Assembly (NCBI GenBank): GCA_964384625.1
Contig: CAYLNH010000182.1
Coordinates: 1-14,363, forward strand
Source: CAYLNH01 sp964384625
GTDB taxonomy: Bacteria > Verrucomicrobiota > Lentisphaeria > JABSQK01
Reading direction: 5' to 3'
DNA length: 14,363 nucleotides
The translations under genes were made by a program, and so were the position numbers. Every line of letters starts with the position of its first letter. The first letter of the stretch is position 1. Positions 1 through 7,221 of the stretch are shown here, piece after piece. Below the pieces are notes generated by a model, which worked only from the letters and a program-made list of their open reading frames with translations, made no database searches and was not told the origin of the DNA.

Positions 1-202
1 ATTGTAGGGGTGTTGCAATGCGAGTGCCTGTCCTGCTGCATTGGAAGATCCGCTGCAGTTCCGGGCGTGCCGTGTCGTCGATCATATAGTCCGCCGACGT
101 CATCCCTTTGTAGTTGCGCGCTTTGGCCAGATGCCGGTAGTCGATCAGGAGTTTCAGCTGGGGGAATCGGTCGGGTTTGGATCGTCCGCGCCGGCGGCAA
201 CG
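1..202 (-). other. Possible coding remnant, cut by window edge
   Basis: The minus strand is open from base 202 to the window edge, just after an in-frame TGA at 203-205. The translation reads like a real protein (segments such as FPQLKLLIDYRHLAKARNY and MTSADYMIDDTARPELQRIF), and its codons mostly end in G or C, as in the genes nearby. No start codon with a ribosome site lies between the TGA and this segment, so it could be the interior of a gene whose 5' part has been lost or frameshifted, or chance coding-like sequence. I do not recognise the family. The codon bias weakens over the last 15 or so codons towards base 1. Confidence 0.3.
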
Positions 203-465
203 TCACGAGGACCTGCGGCGGCCGTCTTCCCGCCGGTCCCGGTGGCGCGGCGTTGTGGGGTCTGCCCGGCGGCAGCACAGAATGCCCCTCAGGATCGGCC
301 CGGGCGGGCAGGAATCCTGTTCTTTGCCGCGGTTCGCAGTGGCAGACCTGCCGTTTTGCTGATATATTGCCTCCGGTTTCCTACGTCCAAAAGGGGGAAG
401 AGTCCTGATCCAGACGAGTGGGACCCGGTGTGGCGTATACAGCAGCAATTCAACGCAGGAGCAAT
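203..465. other. Stretch without a recognisable gene
   Basis: Several overlapping frames are open here on both strands, but all give arginine-, proline- and glycine-rich translations typical of GC-rich non-coding DNA. None has a convincing start with a ribosome site. The stretch presumably holds the promoter of the gene starting at 466, but I cannot pick out -35/-10 boxes with confidence. AT content rises locally around 353-367. Confidence 0.4.
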
Positions 466-990
466 ATGAAGAAGCAACCGTCGGAAGAACTCGACTGCTT
501 GACCAGGGCCTTTGAAGAATCCGATCTCAGCAAGATCGTTGAGCTGAGGAAGAACAAATTTTCGGAGGACTACCCGAAGGGAAGCAGTAAAACTGGCATC
601 GGCAATCCCCATTTCGCCCTGCTCCTCAACGGAGTGGCGCAGCGCAACTACGGCCTGTTGCGCCTGGCGTATCACATCAAACCGGAAGCGATGGGCAAGA
701 CCGGTTGCCACGGCATGTTTCAGCACAAGAAGAGGCACAAGTCCGCCAAGGTGATTCGGGACGGCGACAAGACCGTTGCGGCGGACGGCTATCTGAATAC
801 GTTTTTCGAGGTCGACCCGGACGACTTCGAGGCGGATCTGCGTAAGAACTTCAACGCGCTCGCGAAGAAGCTGAAGTCCCTGGGAGCGAATCGGACGAAC
901 CTGTGCAAGAACTGCAAGAAAGAGAAGAAGGGCTGTGTGGTCAAACCGTCGAGCCCGGTCTCTTCGTGCAGTCTGTACGAGCCGAAGTAG
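466..990 (+). CDS. Hypothetical protein with C-terminal cysteine cluster
   Basis: A 174-residue protein I cannot assign to a family. The start is ATG 466: an AGGAG lies at 457-461, while the in-frame upstream ATG at 418 has no such site. The protein is soluble and very lysine-rich, with no signal peptide or membrane segment. The first ~60 residues look helical. The middle contains a Gly/His-rich stretch with TGCHGMFQHKKRHK at about residues 83-96. The tail has a CKNC pair, then a Cys seven residues later and another about eleven after that, a spacing that could bind zinc; this is inference from the pattern only. It is convergent with the HEAT-repeat gene, 50 bp away. I see no strong terminator between them. 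The function is unknown; nucleic-acid binding is possible given its charge. Confidence 0.75.
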   Translation: MKKQPSEELDCLTRAFEESDLSKIVELRKNKFSEDYPKGSSKTGIGNPHFALLLNGVAQRNYGLLRLAYHIKPEAMGKTGCHGMFQHKKRHKSAKVIRDGDKTVAADGYLNTFFEVDPDDFEADLRKNFNALAKKLKSLGANRTNLCKNCKKEKKGCVVKPSSPVSSCSLYEPK

Positions 991-1025
991 CGTTTGGCAA
1001 CGCCTGCCGGGCGGCATTCGGCGCT

Positions 1026-1040
1026 GGGGGGGGGGGGGGG
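1026..1040. repeat. 15-base G homopolymer
   Basis: Fifteen consecutive G residues lie in the 50-bp gap between two convergent genes, directly touching the TAA stop (complement of 1041-1043) of the HEAT-repeat gene. On the coding strand of that gene it is a C tract just after the stop. Tracts this long are slippage-prone and difficult to sequence, so the exact length is uncertain. It lies outside both reading frames as called. Confidence 0.9.
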
Positions 1041-4000
1041 TTAACGGATGGCGCGTTTAGTGTGCCAGTAGGCGCGGCTCAGCCGGTGGGCGAACGGCAC
1101 CTTCCTGAGTTGCGGGGCAAGCGTTTTGAGGTCGTTCTTGAAGTACGTGCGCAAGCTCCAGAACAGCGCTCGCGAGGCATACTTGTCGATCTCGTAGTGC
1201 TGCCCGATCAGATCCTGCAGGAACTCCTTGAACGCCCGATCGATCTCCGGATGCCGCGGTTTCCGGGCCAGGCGCCGGACAGCCTCTTTGGCGGCGTCGC
1301 GATGGACCCATTTCTGTTTCGGCTCCGGCCCGAGCGTTTGCCGTCCGTTGAGCAGCATACGGATCAGGAACGGCCGGACGATCTCGTCCTGATTCCTGAC
1401 CAGACCGACCATCCTGACGGTATTGGTATCGGGATCTTTCTCGGCGTTGACGATCAGTTGTTTGAGATATGTTCGGCGATCCTTCGGATCGGCGGCGATC
1501 CGGGCCAGGCAGAAGAGGGCGCGGCCATTGTATTTGCCGGCCCAGGGGCGAACGGTTTTTTCCATGACTTGCGCCGGTCGGCCGATATTGGCAATGGCCC
1601 AGAGTAGGTCATCCCGCAGCTCGGGGTTGCGTTCGTTGACCAGGCATGAATGGATCCGGTCGACGTGGGCCGCGGCGGCTTCCGAGCAGGACGCCAGGTT
1701 GTCGGCGGCGAAGTCGCGGTGGCTCTCGACCTTCGACTCGAGCATGGTCACGAGGGTATCGGCGACTTCCTCCTGGGCTTTCGGCTGGAGCCAGATGAGG
1801 TCGTCGAGATCCAGGCCATAGCCGACCTCCTCGGCTTCTGCGGCTTGCGGCAGGAGCGGCGCCAGCTTGCGGGCGAGCACGGCGGCGTCCGCCGGGCGTT
1901 CGACGGCATAGATCAGGGAGTTGCAGGTCGGGTCTTGGGTGGTCGCGGTGCTCAGGATCCAATCCAGGCGTTGTTCCGGAATTTCGCTGAGCCGCGGCAG
2001 TTGCTCGATGTACCCCAAGCCGGTGGCGGCGGCCATGGCGACTTTGTGGTCTTTGGCTTCGAGGAGGAGGCGTCGGAGTGTTGCAAGGAGGTCCTTGTTA
2101 TCGGGGGCGACGGCGACGGCGGCCTGGACGGCGTGTTTGTCGCCCTTTTCGATCAGCGGCCACAGGTCCGGCAGGATTGCCTTGTTCTTCTGGTCGAGAG
2201 TCCAGCACATTTCTTCGACGTAATGTTCCGGCGGTTTGCGGAGGACCTGCAGGGCGGCGCGGTCGATCGCGTCGCCGGCCAAGTCCAGGGCTTTGGCGGC
2301 GATCACGGCGCAGCGCAGGTCGTTCGGGCTTTCCGACAGTTCCGGCAGGGCGGCTGTGAGTACGTTGCGCAGGAGATCGCCGTGTTGTCCCCGGGCGGTT
2401 GCGTCCAGCGCGAGAGTGGCGGCATACGGGAACCAGGTGTGGACTTTGCCGGGCTGCAGCGTCTTGAGTTGTTTGATGACGACCTGCCGGTGTTTGCGGA
2501 TAAACGTGTTGATCTCCTGAAAGCTGTCGCCATGACTGCCGCCGGATCCCGCTATGACGTAGTACACGGTGTTGCTGGAGTGCTCGCCCTTGAAATACTG
2601 CAGTTTGCACTTGAGCAGAAACGCCGCGCTGTCGGGGCGTGCGGCGATGATCTTGTCGAGGACAGTGACGCGGCGGTAGTCGGCGTGGTTCACGCGCTGG
2701 AGGGTAGCCAGGACGTAGTTGATGCAACGTTCCCGGGTTCTCGGGTCGGGTGAATTCAGGACGTACTCGAGCATAGTGGCGAGGGAGCCGCCGAACATAA
2801 CTCTGTCCTTGGCCTTTTTGGGTTGCTCCATGCCGATGATCTCGGTCAAGAGCAGCTTGTGGGTCACTCGGCAGTCTTTGGCGAGGCGCATCCAGGTGGA
2901 GCGGTGATACTTCTCCTGCGGCCGCGACCGGAGCCAGACGTCATCCAGCTTGCCGGTCTGGATATCCTCTTGGCAGCACGTGGTGAGGATGCGCAGCGCC
3001 GTGGACTTCTGGCGCAGGTCGACGTCTTTGTGCAGCAGTTGATACATGTTTTTGGCGACTGTTTGCCGCAGTTCCGGGTGTCGCTTAAGGAGGGCCTCGG
3101 CCCAGGCGAACCGGTTGGACGCGTGGGGCTGGCGCCGGACATGGGCCAGGACGGTTTGGGTCGGGAACGGATCGGCCTTGGCGGCCAGCGGCGCCACGTT
3201 GTTGCTGTGCAGGTAGCTTTTGGGCCGGGAGAGGATGACCTCGATGGCATACCCGGCGTTCTTTGCCGGAATGTTGATACGGCTCAGCCGGTCGTTGTAC
3301 AGTTTGGCGTTGGCCGGGTCGAAGATGCGCTGGACATGGTGCGCGATCTGGCGCCAGTTGCCCGGATAGCACTGCAGGGCGACGCAATGGAGCTCGCCGT
3401 GTTTTGCTTCAAACAGCCGCCCTGTGTGCCGGCGGAAGTAGTCCGGGAACAGGTTCTTTTCGTACAGGTCGTAATCGAACAGGCCGCGGCGGTCGTGCGG
3501 CAGCGTGACGAGCACGTCGAAGACCGCCTCCCATTTGCCGTCGGTCATCAATTGTTCGTGTTGCTTCACAAGCGCGGTCAGCAGATACGACCGCAGGTGG
3601 GGATGCCGGATAAGCGGTTTCAGGTCGGCATGAAGGCCGCGTTCGAGAAAGATGGGGACGACCTTGCGCAGCCAGTAATGCCGCTTGTCTTTCAGTTTGG
3701 CGGCGACGGCTTCCGCGGCGCCCGGCAACACGGCGTATTGCTGGAGGAACCGGATGAACTGCGGGTCGAACTTCTTCGGTACCTCGTAGTCGTTCAGCCA
3801 GGCGCGGTAGTTGGCGGCGAAGGGTAGGATCTGCTTGGGTTTCAGTCCCTCTACCTGCATCAGGAACCTGACGACCGCCACAGCCATGTGGTCGAGTTCT
3901 TCCGGTTTTGTCGCCAGGATGCGGCGGCAGCGCACGGCAACTTCCGGGTCGTCCCGGTGCTGTTCCAGATGCTTCCTGACGGCGGGCGTGGCCACGTCGC

Positions 4001-4262
4001 CGCAACGGATCAGCGCCAGCGTTGCCGCTTCGCGTTGCCGGTGGCTGTCCGCGCCGAGTCGTTCGAGCAGGGCGGGGATATCGCCGCGGCGGCGCAGCCG
4101 CGTGAGGGCGGCGACCGCCGCCTCGGGGTTTTGCAGCAGGGCGGGGATCGCCTTTTCGTCGCCCTGCAGCAGGCGTTTGGCCGCTGCCTCCATGGTGGTG
4201 TCGGCGTACAGGGCGCAGCTCATAAGGACGGCCGCGGCACCCCGGATCCAGATCGAACGCAT
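1041..4262 (-). CDS. Large exported HEAT-repeat protein
   Basis: A 1073-residue protein of unknown specific function. I chose the ATG at 4262 because it begins a good export signal: MRSIWIR, then a hydrophobic stretch AAAVLMSCALYA. Cleavage could follow ALYA by signal peptidase I, or LMSC could act as a weak lipobox, so an envelope or periplasmic location is inferred. An AAAGGGGA at 4273-4280 precedes it with a rather long 11-base spacing. The frame is open up to 4400, but that adds 46 basic, non-signal-like residues. The rest is all-helical: HEAT-like repeats are clearest at about residues 60-118 (REAATLALIRCGD, then DPEVAVRCRRIL) and 845-925 (RDFAADNLASCS, PELRDDLLWAIANIG). No catalytic motif was seen. 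HEAT solenoids generally act as protein-binding scaffolds. It lies downstream of, and in the same direction as, the small CxxC protein gene, 244 bp away. Long open frames on the opposite strand are shadows. Confidence 0.85.
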   Translation of the reverse strand: MRSIWIRGAAAVLMSCALYADTTMEAAAKRLLQGDEKAIPALLQNPEAAVAALTRLRRRGDIPALLERLGADSHRQREAATLALIRCGDVATPAVRKHLEQHRDDPEVAVRCRRILATKPEELDHMAVAVVRFLMQVEGLKPKQILPFAANYRAWLNDYEVPKKFDPQFIRFLQQYAVLPGAAEAVAAKLKDKRHYWLRKVVPIFLERGLHADLKPLIRHPHLRSYLLTALVKQHEQLMTDGKWEAVFDVLVTLPHDRRGLFDYDLYEKNLFPDYFRRHTGRLFEAKHGELHCVALQCYPGNWRQIAHHVQRIFDPANAKLYNDRLSRINIPAKNAGYAIEVILSRPKSYLHSNNVAPLAAKADPFPTQTVLAHVRRQPHASNRFAWAEALLKRHPELRQTVAKNMYQLLHKDVDLRQKSTALRILTTCCQEDIQTGKLDDVWLRSRPQEKYHRSTWMRLAKDCRVTHKLLLTEIIGMEQPKKAKDRVMFGGSLATMLEYVLNSPDPRTRERCINYVLATLQRVNHADYRRVTVLDKIIAARPDSAAFLLKCKLQYFKGEHSSNTVYYVIAGSGGSHGDSFQEINTFIRKHRQVVIKQLKTLQPGKVHTWFPYAATLALDATARGQHGDLLRNVLTAALPELSESPNDLRCAVIAAKALDLAGDAIDRAALQVLRKPPEHYVEEMCWTLDQKNKAILPDLWPLIEKGDKHAVQAAVAVAPDNKDLLATLRRLLLEAKDHKVAMAAATGLGYIEQLPRLSEIPEQRLDWILSTATTQDPTCNSLIYAVERPADAAVLARKLAPLLPQAAEAEEVGYGLDLDDLIWLQPKAQEEVADTLVTMLESKVESHRDFAADNLASCSEAAAAHVDRIHSCLVNERNPELRDDLLWAIANIGRPAQVMEKTVRPWAGKYNGRALFCLARIAADPKDRRTYLKQLIVNAEKDPDTNTVRMVGLVRNQDEIVRPFLIRMLLNGRQTLGPEPKQKWVHRDAAKEAVRRLARKPRHPEIDRAFKEFLQDLIGQHYEIDKYASRALFWSLRTYFKNDLKTLAPQLRKVPFAHRLSRAYWHTKRAIR

Positions 4263-4506
4263 GTGCTTGAGGTCCCCTTTGTGCATGGGTTCGTAAGTCC
4301 AGTGACGTTTGACGCAGTCATTTCGAATGCTCCGGCGGGTCGATCTCGTCGCGCGCCGGAGGAGAGACTCACCGGGACGCTGTTTGCGGCGCAGATCCAC
4401 AAACCGGACTGGTAGTCTGCATCAAAATCCTGTTGTCTGCAAGACGATCCGGCGGCGGTCTTCTTACGTGTAAAGGCGGGAAGGACCGGCGTCGGGACGA
4501 TGCAGC
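4263..4506. other. Intergenic gap upstream of HEAT-repeat gene
   Basis: A 244-bp gap separates two same-strand genes. I find no clear terminator for the upstream gene and no convincing -35/-10 pair for the downstream one. The gap is long enough to hold an independent promoter, so co-transcription cannot be assumed. Confidence 0.4.
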
Positions 4507-4782
4507 TCATTCCGGTTTCAGGTCGCGCAGGATCCAGGCGCATGTCTCACAGACGCCGTGGCTGGGACCGTGTTCGATGCCGCGCAGGGCGTCGTGCAGA
4601 TGATCCAGATGCGGATCCCCCGGTACTGACAGGCGCTCGCCCTCAAAGACTTCCACGCAGTTCCAGCAGAACCACATCCGGCCGCGATAGTGTGATACCA
4701 CATAGCCGCCGCACTCCCCGCAAGCCGGCACTTTCCGGGTCGTACCAAGGATCAGACCGCACCACGCACAGACCTGTACCAC
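4507..4782 (-). CDS. Small protein with four CxxC pairs, probable zinc ribbons
   Basis: A 91-residue cytosolic protein. The start is GTG (complement of 4780-4782), supported by a GGGAG ribosome site at 4790-4794 with seven bases of spacing. Four CxxC knuckles are visible: CAWC (about residues 5-8), CGEC (21-24), CWNC (39-42) and CETC (78-81). Eight cysteines in pairs would suit two structural zinc sites. A histidine-rich linker, HLDHLHDALRGIEHG, lies between the third and fourth pairs. The family is not recognised; small zinc-ribbon proteins of this kind often bind nucleic acid or protein, but nothing here says which. It is transcribed away from the regulator gene at 5012 across a 229-bp shared region, and lies 244 bp upstream of the HEAT-repeat gene on the same strand. 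Confidence 0.8.
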   Translation of the reverse strand: MVQVCAWCGLILGTTRKVPACGECGGYVVSHYRGRMWFCWNCVEVFEGERLSVPGDPHLDHLHDALRGIEHGPSHGVCETCAWILRDLKPE

Positions 4783-4789
4783 CGCAATT

Positions 4790-4794
4790 CTCCC
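4790..4794 (-). promoter_or_regulatory. Ribosome site fixing GTG start of CxxC protein
   Basis: GGGAG on the minus strand sits seven bases before the GTG at 4782. It decides this start over frames opening from other codons nearby. Confidence 0.6.
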
Positions 4795-4817
4795 GCAAAT
4801 TATCGGTTAACGAAAAG

Positions 4818-4845
4818 AATCTAAAAGAAATTATAAGCAAGTCAA
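4818..4845 (-). promoter_or_regulatory. Candidate sigma-70-type promoter for CxxC protein gene
   Basis: On the minus strand, TTGACT (4845-4840) is followed after 16 bases by TAGATT (4823-4818), giving a leader of about 30 bases to the GTG. The spacer also contains a perfect TATAAT (complement of 4830-4835), which could itself be the -10, though its -35 would be poor (TGCTGA). This is an AT-rich island in otherwise GC-rich DNA. Recognition is by eye only. Confidence 0.4.
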
Positions 4846-4904
4846 GGCGAAGTCAGCATGGTTTTGGGCTAAGTTAGGCTTCGGGCCAGAAAGGCATGGG
4901 TGGG

Positions 4905-4931
4905 AATTGCAGGGCAATCACGTTAATTGCA
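4905..4931. promoter_or_regulatory. Operator-like repeats upstream of HTH gene
   Basis: AATTGCA occurs at 4905-4911 and again at 4925-4931, exactly 20 bp apart (about two helical turns). The inverse half-site GCAAT lies between them at 4914-4918, so ATTGC/GCAAT half-sites appear three times. They sit just upstream of the candidate -35 of the helix-turn-helix gene, which suggests an operator, possibly for autoregulation. This is inference from spacing and position. Confidence 0.35.
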
Positions 4932-4941
4932 CGCGGGTGTT

Positions 4942-4970
4942 TTGACGTGGTTCTGCGGGCAACGCACAGT
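4942..4970 (+). promoter_or_regulatory. Weak candidate promoter for HTH gene
   Basis: TTGACG (4942-4947) is followed after 17 bases by CACAGT (4965-4970). The -35 is good and the -10 is poor. The position, about 35-40 bases before the chosen GTG start, is sensible. Confidence 0.3.
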
Positions 4971-5011
4971 GTAGGGTGTCGTTCGGATCCCACCCAACGT
5001 CAGGAATCAGC

Positions 5012-5389
5012 GTGAGTTACGTCAGTGCCTTGGAAGTTACGCCGCAGGTTGTGGCGGCCATTCAGCAGTTGTTGCGGGACAAACGATGGTATGCCTCCGA
5101 TCTGGCGGCTGCCGTCGGCGTCAGCCCGGCCAGCGTCAGCAAATGGATGACCGGCCGGACGGCGTCGATCCGGCCGCGGATTGCGGAGAAACTGGTGCCG
5201 CTGATTGAGCCGTTCCTTGAGGAGGGCGCCCTGGAGGTGCAGTCGGGGGTCGCACGCTACGGGGAGCCGCTGTCCGAGCAGGCGCAGATTCTGGGGATGA
5301 TCTATGACAAGCTGCCGCCGGCGGCGCAGCGTCGGGTGGACAAGTATATCCGCCAGGAGGAAGCCCGGGAACTGCGGAGTCGCCAATGA
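5012..5389 (+). CDS. Cro/C1-type helix-turn-helix regulator
   Basis: A 125-residue DNA-binding protein. I chose GTG 5012 because AGGA lies at 5002-5005 with six bases of spacing; the frame can extend to GTG 4976, which lacks such a site. The N-terminal half carries the helix-turn-helix: residues ~20-55 include DLAAAVGVSPASVSKWMTGRT, with the second helix followed by the recognition helix ASVSKWM. This fits Cro/C1-type (XRE) regulators in length and layout. The C-terminal ~60 residues are helical and charged and could mediate dimerisation; no effector domain is visible. Its TGA overlaps the ATG of the following methyltransferase gene (ATGA), so the two are probably translated together. The operator-like repeats upstream suggest self-regulation. 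Its target genes are unknown. Confidence 0.8.
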   Translation: MSYVSALEVTPQVVAAIQQLLRDKRWYASDLAAAVGVSPASVSKWMTGRTASIRPRIAEKLVPLIEPFLEEGALEVQSGVARYGEPLSEQAQILGMIYDKLPPAAQRRVDKYIRQEEARELRSRQ

Positions 5390-6033
5390 CAGGCGACGAT
5401 GCCGCCGGCCAGGCCGTGCCGATTGTCGGCAATGTCGAGAACAAATATGCCGTGCGCAACCCGATCGCCCGGATGCTGGTGAACGGGTTTCTGTCGGCTT
5501 TTGACCGGCTGGCCGGCGTTGCGGGACCGCCGGGTCGTGTTTTGGAAGCCGGCTGCGGCGAGGGCGTATTGAGCTTGCGTCTGGCGCAGGCGGGCTGGGA
5601 CGTGTCGGGCTTCGACATCAGTGCCGACCTGGCCGCACAGGCCGCGGACCTGCTTGCGGCGCATGGCTTTGCCGGGCGTTTCGAAGGCCGGGACATCTAC
5701 GACCTTGAGCCGCTTGCCGCGGCGCCGGAGCTGGTGGTCTGTTGTGAAGTGCTTGAGCACCTGGAGGAACCGGGTCGAGCCCTGGAACGGCTGCGGGATC
5801 TGGGGGCGGCATGGTACCTTTTGAGTGTACCGCGCGAACCGCTCTGGCGCCTGCTCAATCTGGTTCGACTGAAATATGTCGGGGCGCTGGGGAACACGCC
5901 CGGACATCTGCGGCACTGGTCCTGCCGGGCATTTCGGCGACAGGTCGCCGAGTACTTCGAGATCGTGGAGTTCACCCGGCCGCTGCCGTGGCAGATGGCT
6001 TTGTGCCGGCTCAGGCCTTCGCGTCCCGGTTGA
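5386..6033 (+). CDS. Class I SAM-dependent methyltransferase
   Basis: A 215-residue enzyme that would move a methyl group from S-adenosylmethionine to an unknown acceptor. It shows the Rossmann methyltransferase signatures: motif I LEAGCGEG at residues 53-60, the acidic residue after strand 2 in GFDIS (D77), and a motif with the order of the UbiG/Methyltransf_11 group, EVLEHLEEP at 121-129. The SVPREPLW stretch at 147-154 and the GNTPGHLRHWS segment at 169-179 follow the order seen in small-molecule and glycan methyltransferases that sit beside glycosyltransferase genes. It starts inside the stop codon of the HTH gene (ATGA). Its 3' end overlaps the opposing glycosyltransferase gene by 23 bp. 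The substrate is inferred only from neighbourhood: possibly a polysaccharide or lipid-linked sugar. Confidence 0.85.
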   Translation: MTGDDAAGQAVPIVGNVENKYAVRNPIARMLVNGFLSAFDRLAGVAGPPGRVLEAGCGEGVLSLRLAQAGWDVSGFDISADLAAQAADLLAAHGFAGRFEGRDIYDLEPLAAAPELVVCCEVLEHLEEPGRALERLRDLGAAWYLLSVPREPLWRLLNLVRLKYVGALGNTPGHLRHWSCRAFRRQVAEYFEIVEFTRPLPWQMALCRLRPSRPG

Positions 6034-6967
6034 ACTGCAGGTTGCGGACCTGCAGCTGCACATCCTCCATAAGCATCCGATTCGCCGCCAGCAGATCAGC
6101 GACGAGGCCAAAGATCCACAGTTGCCCACCGGAGAGCAGGGCAATGGCGGCGACGACCAGGCTGGGCGCACGCGAATGCTCGGGGTCCAGCCAGAGATTG
6201 AGCAGCAGCCAACGGATACAGAGCGCCAAGCCGAACACGATCAATGGCGTACCCAACGCCAGAAAGAACCGGAACGGCTTGTACAACAACCAGATGCGAA
6301 AGATGGTGACGATGGAACGCTTGATGTACGAGGCTGAACTGCGCACCAGTCGCGACGGACGTTCGGTCGGGTTCGTCTCTATCGGCACGGACGTAATCGC
6401 CATCCCGCGATGCCCCGCCTGGATGATGGTTTCCAGCGTGTAGGTATAGTCGTTGAAGACGTTCAAGCGCATTGCCGCTTTCCGGCTGATTGCACGGAAG
6501 CCGCTTGGCGCATCCGGGATGTTGGTGTTGCTCGCCGCCCGGACCACGGCACTGCCGAGACGCTGCAGGATCTTCTTGGTGAACGAGAAATCCGTTCGTT
6601 GAGCAATCGGCCGTTCGCCAACCACGAACTCGGCCTCGCCCTTGAGAATCGGGGCAATCAGGTCAGGAATGCTCTTGGCACAATACTGCCCATCTGCATC
6701 CGTATTGATGATAATGTCTGCTCCCCGCTCAATGCAGGCATGAAGCCCAGCCATGAACCCGCGGGCCAAGCCTTGGTTCTGCTCCAAAACGATCACATGG
6801 TCCACCCCTCCCTCCCGTGCAACGTCTACGGTGCGGTCCGTACTGCCGTCATCAATCACCAGCCATTCCACCACATCGATACCCTCGATTTCCCGCGGCA
6901 GTTCGGCCAGTGTCGCCGGCAGATGTTCCTCTTCGTTGTAACACGGGATCTGGATGATCAGCTTCAT
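6011..6967 (-). CDS. Family 2 glycosyltransferase, polyprenyl-phosphate sugar synthase type
   Basis: A 318-residue membrane-anchored enzyme. ATG 6967 is preceded by GGTGGAG at 6974-6980 with six bases of spacing; an in-frame GTG at 6979 overlaps that site and is less likely. The GT-A fold is clear: IPCYNEEEHL at 7-16, VIDDGSTD at 37-44, the metal-binding DAD at D90-D92 in NTDADGQY, and SGFRAISRKAAM at 155-166. Two C-terminal membrane segments lie at about 233-257 and 268-294. This layout belongs to the DPM1-like branch, which loads a sugar from a nucleotide donor onto a polyprenyl phosphate at the inner membrane. The sugar cannot be told from sequence. The gene follows the DUF2142-like gene on the same strand after 254 bp, so it may have its own promoter. 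Confidence 0.88.
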   Translation of the reverse strand: MKLIIQIPCYNEEEHLPATLAELPREIEGIDVVEWLVIDDGSTDRTVDVAREGGVDHVIVLEQNQGLARGFMAGLHACIERGADIIINTDADGQYCAKSIPDLIAPILKGEAEFVVGERPIAQRTDFSFTKKILQRLGSAVVRAASNTNIPDAPSGFRAISRKAAMRLNVFNDYTYTLETIIQAGHRGMAITSVPIETNPTERPSRLVRSSASYIKRSIVTIFRIWLLYKPFRFFLALGTPLIVFGLALCIRWLLLNLWLDPEHSRAPSLVVAAIALLSGGQLWIFGLVADLLAANRMLMEDVQLQVRNLQFNRDAKA

Positions 6968-7221
6968 TGGCTGCTCCACCTATATTTCGCGCCTACAGTA
7001 TCGTCACTTAGCCCGGGTTCAATCGATGGTAAATACTCAACCCCACCCCCTGTTCCCCACGCATCAGCGCCCCAAAGACACGCCGGGTCCATGGAGGAGG
7101 CACATTGTACTTGCCCTGCCCCTGAAGATCGGCCACCTACAGTTGCGCAAAACCCTCACGACAAACCCAGTGTGACTATCCACTCCGTTTTCGTCTACAG
7201 TCCTGCCCATTTGGCCGAACC
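6968..7221. other. Intergenic gap between glycosyltransferase and DUF2142-like gene
   Basis: This 254-bp gap holds only short, unconvincing open frames on either strand. No strong terminator hairpin with a T tract was seen. A GATACT and a TTGAAC exist on the minus strand but are only 14 bases apart, too close for a normal promoter. Confidence 0.35.
6974..6980 (-). promoter_or_regulatory. Ribosome site deciding start of GT2 gene
   Basis: GGTGGAG on the minus strand lies six bases before ATG 6967. It overlaps the alternative GTG at 6977-6979, so the ATG is favoured. Confidence 0.6.

Noticed and set aside
1650..3827. Long plus-strand open frames (up to 367 aa) opposite the HEAT-repeat gene
   Set aside because: They are mirror frames of a GC-rich coding region; they show no family motifs and lack ribosome sites, while the minus strand gives a signal peptide and HEAT repeats.
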